The position numbers and the translations under genes are program-made. 64,000 nucleotides of DNA, from the NCBI GenBank assembly GCA_018296165.2, contig JACKQL020000091.1, positions 124,001 through 188,000 on the forward strand, written 5' to 3'. This document shows, one piece after another, positions 43,220-51,949 of the stretch. The stretch comes from Termitomyces sp. T153 (lineage: Eukaryota > Basidiomycota > Agaricomycetes > Agaricales > Lyophyllaceae). Below the pieces are notes generated by a model. The model ran no database searches and had not been told where the DNA came from. It saw only the letters and a program-made list of their open reading frames with translations. Positions within the stretch are counted from its first letter, which is position 1. Each line of letters starts with the position of its first letter.

Positions 43220-44190
43220 AGGCTATTGACCAGAGCTGGGCACAGTGTGGGATGCAGGTGGCAGAGCTCCCTCCAGATCTCCATGTTGCCACTGATCCTG
43301 GGCTACCTTGTACCATAAAGCAATCCTTTCATTGTCCAGGCAGCCCTCTGCAAGATTGTCAATGCATTCCACCAGTGCATGGTGCAGGCCATCCTGGAAT
43401 GTGAGACATAACTGAAGGCCATCAGCTTGCTCAACCAGTGCCCAGAAGGAGTCAATGTACTTGTCCAGCATGCACTTCCCTTGCCCATATTGCTCCCTGT
43501 CACATAGCATCAAGGCAGCAGTTTTAGCAGGGTCTAGCAGGGAAAACTCCATGTGGAAGTCCTTCTCAAAGGCAGCCCAGTCCAGGAAACTTCCAACACC
43601 TCTGAGGCAATGGAAAACTTATAATGCATAGGTAGAGGCTTGTCCAGTCTTCATGTACAACAGTACCCAGGCTATTTTCAACACATTGGAGTCAAAGGTG
43701 TCCCTACTGAGGTGGATGTAGGTGAGGCAGGATTGGAGGAAACATTCCCCACTAGAGCAAGCACCATCATATGCATCTAGTAGCACTGGGCATAGAATCC
43801 ATGGCTGTGAGGTTACCAGAGCCATAGAGGCAGGTGCAGAAGTGGTTAGGGCTGGTTCCACAGGTGGAGGAGGTGTAGAGATAGGAGGTAGGTGCTCAAG
43901 CAGCACCTGAAGTGATTGGGAGATAAGATCTGTGGTTTGATGGAGGGTGGAGAGTTTGGTTGTGTGGTGAGTGAGAGATAATTGTGTTAATTGCACCTGG
44001 GTTTCTAGGTGTAGCAGGCAGGTCCAGGCTTTGTCTTGTGGGGCTGGACTCCAAGGGGGTGTCTGGTTTGGCAAGCTGAGACATAGAACTCCACAATGCT
44101 TAATCCTGGTGGGGAAGCAATAGATAGTGGCTTGGAGGTTCCTTGCAGCTATGAGGGGCTTCCAGACTAGTTTTAGGAGACTTGTTCTGC
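43220..44190 (-). pseudogene. Family B gag (minus copy)
   Basis: Two long frames cover it. The first (44,296-43,619) has LTHHTTKLSTLHQTTDLISQ, then LLDAYDGACSSGECFLQSCL, TYIHLSRDTFDSNVLKIAWV and LYMKTGQASTYAL. The second (43,552-43,223) has EFSLLDPAKTAALMLCDREQ and GKCMLDKYIDSFWALVEQAD. This is the retrotransposon gag core (capsid-like). The frames are offset by a shift near 43,600. The N-terminal 35 residues of the first ORF lie in LTR sequence and are not part of gag. Confidence 0.85.
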
Positions 44191-44560
44191 TGTAAGGGTG
44201 ATCTCTGGGGTGGTGGATCTGAGTCACACAGCTAGCAGAGAGGAATCCAAAGTATATTAGCAAGTAGTAGACAATGATACAACAGTAACTAATCACCTAG
44301 CAGAGGGGAATCCAAAGAGAACAAGTCTAAGGATCCCCACTGCTTAGTGTAGCACATCAGCAGGCAGCAGAGGCATAGAAATGGCTGTACAGATGACCAG
44401 AGCTACTCCTAACCCTAGGGAAGTGATCAATGAGGTAATATGGAAAGTCCCACAGTTCTCTGGGGATCTCCATGGCTCTGGAACAAGCCCTGGAGGTGTT
44501 GAACAAGCTGTGGAGATGCTGGAACAAGTTGTGGAGGTTGGAAATGGAAGTCCCCTGACA
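44191..44560 (-). repeat. 5' LTR of gypsy B (minus copy)
   Basis: 370 bp, on the minus strand TGTCAGGGGACTTCC...ATCACCCTTACA. It matches the solo LTR at 21,754-22,103 and the LTR at 58,673-59,041. The leader GCAGAACAAGTCTCC adjoins on the internal side. Confidence 0.95.
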
Positions 44561-44761
44561 GGAAAAGAAAATAATAAGTGTCTTGAAGGAAATATACCCC
44601 ATGATGGTTTGTCAGCTGGATTGTCCATTGTCAAAACCCATGAAGTAGTGATCCAGATAGAATGTGATTGAAAGTTTGATACAATGTTTCACAAAATGAA
44701 GTTGCATGCTGAATTTCAGGATCAACCAGCTGCTAAGGCCCCCATGCAACCCATGTTGTCA
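44561..44761 (+). other. Short unidentified coding-like fragment
   Basis: The plus strand reads NNKCLEGNIPHDGLSAGLSI, VKTHEVVIQIECD, stop, KFDTMFHKMKLHAEFQDQPA in one frame. It looks protein-derived (charged, balanced composition) but I cannot name it. It is squeezed between the B LTR and the DIRS-like relic. Confidence 0.35.
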
Positions 44762-45460
44762 GAGTGAATGATGATATGGCAGTTATTCTATTTTGTGGTA
44801 ATAATTGTGTGCACTGCAAGGTCAATGGCTACCATCTCTGCCCAGCCTATGTTGTGATCAGGTGACATCATCCAGGTAGTAGCTTCCAGGCCAGCCACTT
44901 CCCATTCAGGGTGAACCTGATGCCCCATGATGTCAAAGCATCCACATAGACAGCTATATCCAAAGCCTCTGGAGGATGTAATATTTTCATAGAGCAGTCC
45001 AAAAGTTGTAAAATCTCCTTCCACCAGACAATGTCAGCCATAACTGTGGGGGTGATCCTGTGTCTGACACAGGAAGGCAAATCTCCTGAAAACCCCACTT
45101 GGAACTTGTATGTGCTTAGTAACCTTGAATGTCCCTCAGAAATGACCAGAGTCATGTGGTTCAGCAAACCAATGAGAGATTCTGTCAGTTGTAGTGACAC
45201 AAAGGCCCCTAGGAACCAGTCATTCAGCTTTGCTAAGTATTTTGACTGTTTGGATAAAGGTAATGCTACTGTCTTATTGATGAGAGACCACTCAAAGCCA
45301 ATATATACAAACTTATTGCTGAATGATACAAACTTATCAGGTGCCCACAGCCAGCCTAAATTCTTTGCTATGGACCAAATGAGGTCTTCAGAGTATTTAT
45401 AGTGGGGCAAACTGTTGTCATCCAAATGCAAATAGCAGAAGAATTGGGTGTTGCTGGTTG
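44762..45460 (-). pseudogene. DIRS-like (tyrosine-recombinase) retroelement RT/RNase H relic
   Basis: A 234-codon minus frame covers the end of a reverse transcriptase and an RNase H. FCYLHLDDNSLPHYKYSEDL contains the DD pair. FVYIGFEWSLINKTVALPLS and KQSKYLAKLNDWFLGA follow, in the style of the FLGF.WD...T..LP.EK block of DIRS/Ngaro elements. LDIAVYVDALTSWGIRFTLN (Asp) and IGWAEMVAIDLAVHTI (Glu) form the RNase H. The tyrosine recombinase that would prove the class is not in the window. CpG is absent. It is cut by, or joined to, the A2 element at about 45,460; the last ~37 codons at the start of the ORF belong to A2. Confidence 0.6.
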
Positions 45461-45599
45461 GGGTAGTGCAGGCCCTTATATCAATTCCGAGGTATGTTGG
45501 GGAGTAGCCATCATAATTTGTCTGAGGGCAATTGAGATGGAGTTGTGCTTCTTTCTCCATTGGGGTTGTCATCAGGGGTTGGGGAATCCTGGGTCATTC

Positions 45600-46500
45600 C
45601 AGAGGTGATGGTGTCGGGGTGGGGAATGTTGAGATCAGAGATAGACTGAAGGCGGAGGTGGATGGCAGCCGCTAAACTTGCTTCAGGGCTAGGGAATTGC
45701 ATGGTGAGGTTCTTCCAGTTGATGTCGGGATTGATGTCTTGCAGCCACAGAAGTCCGAGCACAATTGGGGTCAATGCGGGTAGTTGGGTAATGAGGAGTC
45801 AGACCTGGAATTGCAGGTCGTTATTGAGGGTGAGGGTGTTGTTGTGGTACTGCATGATTCTTGTTGTGGCAGGGCTCCCGTCGAAGAGTTGGAGCTCAAG
45901 GGGTTTGTTGAGGTCGTTGCGTTGGAGATTGAGTTGGTTGCTGATGAAGACACTGGAGGCGCTGCTGTCCATGAGAGCAGGGAGTACCTTGAGCAAGCCG
46001 CCAAGTCGGACATAGATGACAAACGACTGTGCAGACCTAGAGCAAAGTTGCAGAGGGGTCCGGGGTTGGTCGATCGTGGTCTCAGAGCTCTTGGAGGGGG
46101 GTGAGACATCGAAGGGTACCAGCCTGGAGTCAGTGGGGTTGTCCCAGTTGAGGCGGAGGGTGAGACTGGGCCAGTCGACACAGGGATTGGTGGAGTGGAG
46201 CCATGAGAACCCTAAAATGATGGGGGCAGAGGGGTGTAATTTTGTGATGAGTAGTCGGAGTTCTTGTTGTTATCCGTTGGCAAAGGTCATGGTCATTTCT
46301 AGGCAACGAGTGATGTCTCCCGCTGGGGTAGAGTCTCCGTCAAAAAGTTTGAGGGGGATTGGGGTGGGGAGGCGATGGAGAGGTTGTGGGGTGAGCACCA
46401 CCAGGAATTCATCAATGAAGTTATCGGTGGTGCTGCTGTCAACTAGTGTGGGGATGGGTTTGTTGGTGAAGGGGAGAGTGGTGTGGAGGAGGAGGTTTGT
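45600..46500 (-). pseudogene. Family A2 tandem aspartic-protease domains
   Basis: Domain 1 has IPTLVDSSTTDNFIDEFLVV (about 46,426-46,460) and ends ILGFSWLHSTNPCVDW (about 46,190-46,235). Domain 2 has LPALMDSSASSVFISNQLNL (about 45,955-45,985) and ends VLGLLWLQDINPDINW (about 45,710-45,760). Both read DSS where active retropepsins have DSG. Between the domains is a ~50-residue linker. In A1 domain 2 still has DSG, so the family once had at least one active domain. One interpretation is that one domain served as a structural partner; that is inference. Confidence 0.75.
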
Positions 46501-46699
46501 GGATGAGTGGAAGAGGAGGTGTGCTGGGGGTTATCCGGGGTGAGTACCATTGTGCGGAGGAGTGTGGCTGGGGTGGAGAAGACATCAGGGTTTGGTCTGC
46601 GGTCTAGTGCGTCTTCCAGATCTAAACCACCAACTTGTTTTCCGTGAACTGGTAGTTACAATCCTCTTCATCAATTGTCCACATGGCACATCCCATCAC

Positions 46700-49134
46700 C
46701 TGTCATTTAGGACAACTGCAAATAAAGTGTCCCTGCTCACCACATAGGATGCACATGCCCTCCTTCCATTGTTTCTCTTGTGTTTCCTCCGGCACGTTGA
46801 TCCATGGGCTGTCCTAGATTCTGTTCACGCATAGGGCTTCTTGATCATCAGCGGGGTCTGGGATGTCGTCGTGGTCATCAGGGTTGGTATCCAGGGGTAC
46901 TGGGGTGTCATGGAGGTTGGTGGTGTTGAGCTGAGTGGGTGGGCACTGCCCCGGGGGTCAGTTGATGTTGGGGACCCCTCGGCCTGGAGGGAAGCAGGGT
47001 GTGGGGTTGGCGGGGTTAGTGGGGATTGAGGATTGAATGCCATTGGTTGCCCCGGCCCACCAGTTGGTGTTACCGGAGGTGTTCCAGGAGGTTTGGGGCG
47101 CCATGTTTTCACTGCAGTCTTCCCAGTAACGTTGGTCAACCTGGGTAATAAGCGCCTTGTACCCGTCATAGGTGGTTTGCTTGGGCATGAGGCAAAGGAC
47201 ATCCTTGATCTGTTGGGGTAGGGCACAACAGAGGGTGAACTGGAGGGCATTGTAATTCCAGCCAGTCTCATAGGCCTCTCATTTGAATCGTATGATAAAG
47301 GTCGTGAAGCATTCATTGTCATGCATTCAGAGGTTGAAGAGATTTCCCTCTGCCTCCGCTATGGTGTCAAAGACGCCAAACTTACTCGAGAACTCTTGGG
47401 TGAAAGCAAGCCAATTGGAGAGTATGGGATTGTTTGGGTTGAACTGGAGTAGCGCAGTGTAGTGGTCAAAGGCGATGCCCTGTAAGTATGATGCGGCAAA
47501 GGCTACTTGTGAGCTCTCAAGCTGAAAGGTAATGGGCTTAGCTTGGAACATAGTTAAACACTGAGTCAGGAAGATTTGCCACTTCTGAGGGTTGTGGCTG
47601 GTGAAGGGTTCAGGCTTCTGGATGTTGAGTTTACCCTCCCGGGCCAGTGCATTGTGGGTATCATCTTGTGGATTTTGAGTTTGAGGTGGGGGTCCGGCAT
47701 TGTAATAGTAGTAGTAGTAGTGATTTCCATTTCCACACTGGGGGGGAAAGTTGTCCATCACCAGGCCCCATCCTCCAGGGGGTCCACCATTGGGTGGTCC
47801 TCTGCTGGGGTTTTGACCCACGCTACCCGGGGTGGATCCTGGGGCCCATCGAGAGGGAGGGGGTCCTCCGGGGGTCAGGGTCTGAAATAGTTGGCGTCGG
47901 CGGGGGGATTAGGCATTGGGGCGGGTGGGGGATGAGAGGGGTTGGCGGAAAAAGGGGGTCGGGGTGCCCTGGGGCCCATGGGCTGTCGCAGGGAGACTGG
48001 GGCATTGGGACGGGGTGGAGGGGCATTGATACAAGGGGCATGGAGATCAAAGTGGGGGGGTCAGTCTCATTGAGGTCCATTGCACAGGGCATGTTTGTTG
48101 GCGGGGTTGCCAGGCTCATCGATATAGGAGAGAGTCCAGTTGTCATTGTCGACGCATAGGGGCAGTCGTTGGGAATGGAGTTTGGGAGCAGCGGGTTGGT
48201 CCCAGGTTTGGAAGGCGCTGGGTACAGAGCTGGCCCAGGGCTGGGCAGAGAGAGCCAAGGTGTGGGCAGCAGGTTGGTCGAACAACCCCCCCATGGGGTT
48301 GAGGTTCCTCAAGATGCTGGAGGCCATGTTGAGTTCTTCCTGCTGATGGAGAACGGAGGGTGGGGCTTCACTTCGTGTTCTGATGGGTTCCTTGCATTGC
48401 ACATGGAAGGAGTGGGCAGGATCCAGAGGGTCTTCAAAGCGGCAGGAGTTCGGGCTAGTGTGGATTTCTTTGACCAAGGCATGGAGCTCATTCCATAAGT
48501 TATTGTCAATGCCCAGGGTGCCTTGTGTATTCTCCGGGAGGTTCTCTTGCAGGTAGCATTCATGGAAGTCGAGGAGTCAATCCGCCCAGACCTCCGGAGT
48601 TGCAGAGGCATTGGGGTAGCCTAGGTTGGTGAGGAGGATGTGGGTATGCCTTGCAAATTCTGTGGGGGACAGGCAGAGGAAGCAGAGGACTTCGTTGCGT
48701 TGCTGGGCATAGGCTTCAACCCTTTGCTGCCTAGGAGAAGGAGGAGTTTAAACGGCGAACGGTGGGTGGGGGGGGGAATAGTTATCCATGGGCTCCAGAG
48801 GGACTGGGGCTGCAGCGGGGATTGGACACGCATAGTAATGGGCGGGAGGAAGGTAAGCAGGGTTGGGGGGTGCTGTGGAGTATCCTCTGGGGTTGATACA
48901 GGGATTATTGCCATTGGCGTGGAATGTGGGAGGGCGGTGCCAGCCTGGGGGTATTCCCTGGCTGATAGAGGGGGCGTAGAACACCTGGTTGGGGTCAGGG
49001 GTCCAGTGACGGGGCATGTACTGATCCGTGAAGAGACCGGGGTAGAATGGGGCATAGGGATTTTCCAGAAGGGGTCAGCCATAGGCGTCAGTTGGGTAAC
49101 CAACGGAGTTGTATGCGGGGTTAAACGCAGACAT
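46700..49134 (-). pseudogene. Family A2 gag with capsid-like core and zinc knuckle
   Basis: The start MSAFNPAYNSVGYPTDAYG (49,134) is followed by a stop, then a Pro/Tyr-rich leader (49,017-48,748: MPRHWTPDPNQVFYAPSISQ). A long low-complexity middle follows. The gag core is in 47,821-47,327: KLNIQKPEPFTSHNPQKWQI, AFAASYLQGIAFDHYTALLQ, NWLAFTQEFSSKFGVFDTIA. Next is KQTTYDGYKALITQVDQRYW (47,188). The knuckle CILCGEQGHFICSC (46,753-46,712) keeps all of CX2CX4HX4C and is followed by a TGA. A run of six Tyr codons, with TAC/TAT repeats, lies near 47,707-47,724. Confidence 0.8.
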
Positions 49135-49166
49135 CGAGAATGGGGTAAGGGGGAGTCTTGATATTA

Positions 49167-50104
49167 TATCAGGTTCCACTGACGACGGGGGCTCAGTACA
49201 CCAGGCATCCAGAATTGGAGCGGAGGTGGGAAGGCTTGCAAAGGGGTTCTATGGAGAGCAGCCCAAGCAAGTCCTGAATGGTCTGGAGAAGTCTAAGACT
49301 GAAGGTATTGGTCGTTGACCCAGGCAGGTGTCAGGGCTAGTTTGTGGGCGCGCAAATAGATTGCGGGATAAGCAGAGGCTTCTTGAGGGATGGGGGCAGG
49401 GCCAGAGTTGGATAGAGGATTACCAGGGCTTGATGGGTTCCAGGGCTGAGTGGGGAACAAGGGTTGGAGTTGTTATAAGAATGTTTGGGTTGTGGCACGT
49501 GCATGGAGTTTGTACTGACATAGGAAGCAAGAGGAACTTAGAAGAACAAAGGAAATATGTACAGTTGAGACAAGACGGAGGCAAGATGAGACTGAGGAGA
49601 AAGATAGATTCAAAACTTAAAAATAGAAACAGAGATGAGACGAGAGACAAAACATAGGAAACCAGTAAATGTAATATCAAGACTAAAGTTTGAGGAGTTA
49701 TTCTACAACTTATATACCAACTACTGGGTACCACAGAGGAAGGTGGATATGGTGGTGGGAGTCGACAGAGCTGTGTGGAGTCGATGGGTGTCGGGTACGA
49801 TCCAAGGGCGGGCCACGGCGGTATTCTGATGGGATCAGTTGGGGGCACGGGCTGCTCCGAGGATGTTGTGATACCCCAGGACAGGTCAGGTAAACTAGGG
49901 TAGGGGGTTGGGAATGTATGACGTGGCCAGGAACGGTGGGGGAAGGTTTCAGGGGGAGCATTGATGGCTACAGAGAGGGTGTTGGAGTTGCCGTCAGGGT
50001 TTGCCAGAGAAGCATTGGAGTTATCCAGTGTGGGCAGGGTTTGGGGGAGTTAGATGGGAAATTGGGAGGGGTTGGGAACAGTGTCTAGAGAGCGGGTCAT
50101 GACA
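49167..50104 (-). repeat. 5' LTR of gypsy A2
   Basis: 938 bp; on the minus strand TGTCATGACCCGC...GTGGAACCTGATA, then the leader TAATATCAAGAC. It is rich in CpG, unlike the A LTRs at 6,091, 19,795, 27,281 and 28,451. A TATA-like motif, TATATAAGTTGTAGAATAA (minus strand, near 49,700-49,720), is at the position expected for the promoter. Confidence 0.9.
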
Positions 50105-50119
50105 ATGATGACCCTGAGG

Positions 50120-50951
50120 CAGCCTGCATTCCCATCTGATTCCATCAGTATATCATTGCAGCCCACTTGCTAATCATAACCAACACCTGTCAAGTCTGTG
50201 CAGCCTCAACAAGCCCCACTGCCAGACCCACTACCCTCAGAGCTGTCCCAGTAGTTAGTATATAAGTTGTAGAGTATCCTTTACTCTAGTCTTGATATTG
50301 CCTTACCATGTTCTAATTGTTTGTCTCTTGTGTTTCATGTCTCTTATCACATTTTCTCCTCTCTCTAAGTTTCCCAGTCTTATCTCAGTCTCCTGGTCTT
50401 GTCTTGTCTCTATCTCCATTATTGTCTTGATGTCATTTTGTATCTCCACTTCAATCTATTTTTGTTCTCATCTCAATCTTGCCTCAACTCAATCTTGTCT
50501 TGTTTAGCTCTATCTCCTTCATTGTACCCAAGTCCCTTTCAACCTTAATGCTGTTACAAACTCCACATTGACAATTACAAATCTCAAATGTTCCTAAACC
50601 AACTCTGGACCTTGCTATTCACTTAGCCCCAAAAAACCATCAACATCAATTGATCTCCCATTAAACTCTGGCACCACTCCCATCACTCATGTAGCCTCTG
50701 TTTGCCTGCACTTCCAATACTTGCCTCTGGAGTTGTGCCTGACACCCTTTCAAGCCCAGCCCTTCTCCACATCTTGTCTTAGACTTCTCTGGACCATCCC
50801 AGACTTGTTTGGACCACTTCCCCTCACTTATCCTCACAGGTATCTGAAGTCCAGACCTCCCCAAGCACTAGGTTATCAGAGCAGGATGTTGTGTCTGCCT
50901 AGTAAGAACTTGCCCAGTTAAGCTGAGCCCCCATGGTCAGCAGAACCTAAC
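50120..50951 (+). repeat. Gypsy A-type LTR, plus orientation, 5'-truncated
   Basis: It matches 28,750-29,583, including GTTAGTATATAAGTTGTAGAG (50,253-50,273) and ends GGTCAGCAGAACCTAACA at 50,951. The first ~300 bp are missing. It lies head to head with the A2 LTR, with only a few bases between. CpG is depleted, so it is older than its neighbour. Confidence 0.85.
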
Positions 50952-51059
50952 AGAAGTGAGGTTGGGTCTGGGATGAAGCAAGAGCTACAGACATACAGTG
51001 CTGTGCTGTGATTGAGGTTGATGATTGCCCTATAAATAGCAACAAGTATGTGGGTGGCA

Positions 51060-51664
51060 AAAAACTCTTCCTAAAGCATTTTCTTGTCATCACAAACAAC
51101 CATATCAATACCCCTCCCACCTGCATTTGCTTTCAGAATGACAGGATAACCAATGTGTTTTACTGCTTCCAGTGCATTAACAGCACTGGCAAGTACTCCA
51201 AATGAGCCTGGCACAATAGGAATGTCAGCATCAACAGCACAAGCTTCATGCTTCAACCCTATTTTCTATATCAAATCTGGACAGGGCCCAAGCCATGTGA
51301 TCCCAGAGTTAACAATGATCAATGCAAATTCAGCAATTTCTGAAAGGAATTCATATCCAAGGTGAAGCATTGTGACCTTATTATCAAGACAGATAGAGAT
51401 GATTCTTTGTCCTGCCAGATATGCTTTTGACTCAAGCTCAGCAGAGCCCTCTGCTGTACTCTAGAGGAGAGGGATAGCCTTGTCAGTGGGAGAAATATGG
51501 AGTGAAAGGGCATCTGATGGCATATAAATAGCAATAGTCCATATACCAAGTTCCCTTGCAGTACAAATAATGCAAACAGCAATTTTGCCCCTGTTTGTGA
51601 TTAGGAGCTTTGTACCCTTGTCCATCACCTTTAGAAACAACTTGGAGGGATATAATTGATGCAC
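51060..51664 (-). pseudogene. Biotin carboxylase domain pseudogene, urea-carboxylase-like
   Basis: Minus-strand reading starts KLLITNRGKIAVCIICTARE (relatives: LIANRGEIAVRI) and LGIWTIAIYMPSDALSLHIS (51,640-51,470). Next come GYEFLSEIAEFALIIVNSGI and TWLGPCPDLI (51,380-51,270). Then GLKHEACAVDADIPIVPGSF and KHIGYPVILKANAGGRGIDM (51,256-51,071) carry the ATP-grasp glycine-rich loop, in which GGGGIG has become GGRGID. The GLKH motif and the glycine-rich loop favour the urea amidolyase (urea carboxylase) branch over pyruvate carboxylase. Stops and two frameshifts break it. It covers only the N-terminal ~190 residues of the domain, and no introns are needed to read it. Confidence 0.75.
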
Positions 51665-51949
51665 CTGTTACTTTTCAAGGTTCACAAGAGAATAGAATAT
51701 ACATACATCAAACATGCATAGTTAGTAGTGGTTCACAGGTGCCCACACAACAGGCTACTGAAGATGAGGATAGGTTCCTATTTCTGGACAGGTTCATGTG
51801 ATCGATCTGGGCTCCGGACTTTGTATGCTTGCTGAGGCTTACTATGATTTGGGTGACAAATACAAAAGCTCCATTTCCTGGCCACCTGACCCACTCACAC
51901 TCACCACCCTTCAAGAAAACACTGCTTTAGCTGGGATATATGTGGTAAA
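51665..51949 (+). other. Short plus-strand open frames of unknown origin
   Basis: The plus strand reads DAPVTFQGSQENRIYIHQTC, then after a stop LAEAYYDLGDKYKSSISWPP and PLTLTTLQENTALAGIYV. It looks like part of a protein but I cannot place it. The downstream end of the P-loop gene begins directly after it, and the first CpG sites of that island appear near 51,803. Confidence 0.3.

Larger units (their letters stand above)
38751..44560 (-). mobile_element. Ty3/gypsy family B, minus-strand copy with LTR sequence at both ends
   Basis: Minus-strand order: LTR (44,560-44,191), gag, CCHC knuckle, aspartic protease, reverse transcriptase, RNase H, HHCC integrase, chromodomain, polypurine tract, truncated 3' LTR (38,896-38,751). 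This is the most complete B copy and serves as reference for the deleted plus-strand copy. The RT motif is YLNN, the protease motif DSR and the integrase Glu is Lys. In-frame TGA codons are common. Only about 146 bp of the 3' LTR remain, so no target-site duplication can be checked. Confidence 0.9.
45462..49166 (-). mobile_element. Ty3/gypsy family A copy A2, young, 3'-truncated (gag and proteases only)
   Basis: From the 5' LTR at 49,167 the minus strand carries gag (49,134-46,700), a CCHC knuckle (46,712-46,753), two retropepsin-like domains (46,480-45,700) and a linker. It stops before reverse transcriptase at about 45,462. Sequence similarity to A1 continues up to that point, so pol was lost by deletion or the copy was broken by rearrangement. 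CpG is frequent over the whole block and falls to almost none on both sides. Despite this youth it has frameshifts and stops. Confidence 0.85.

Noticed and set aside
46016..46543. 175-codon plus-strand frame
   Set aside because: It is the antisense shadow of the protease domains of A2, which show conserved motifs on the minus strand.
47576..48498. Gly/Val/Ser-rich plus-strand frames of 104-170 codons
   Set aside because: Antisense of the Pro-rich gag of A2; GGG and GTG codons are the complement of Pro and His codons.
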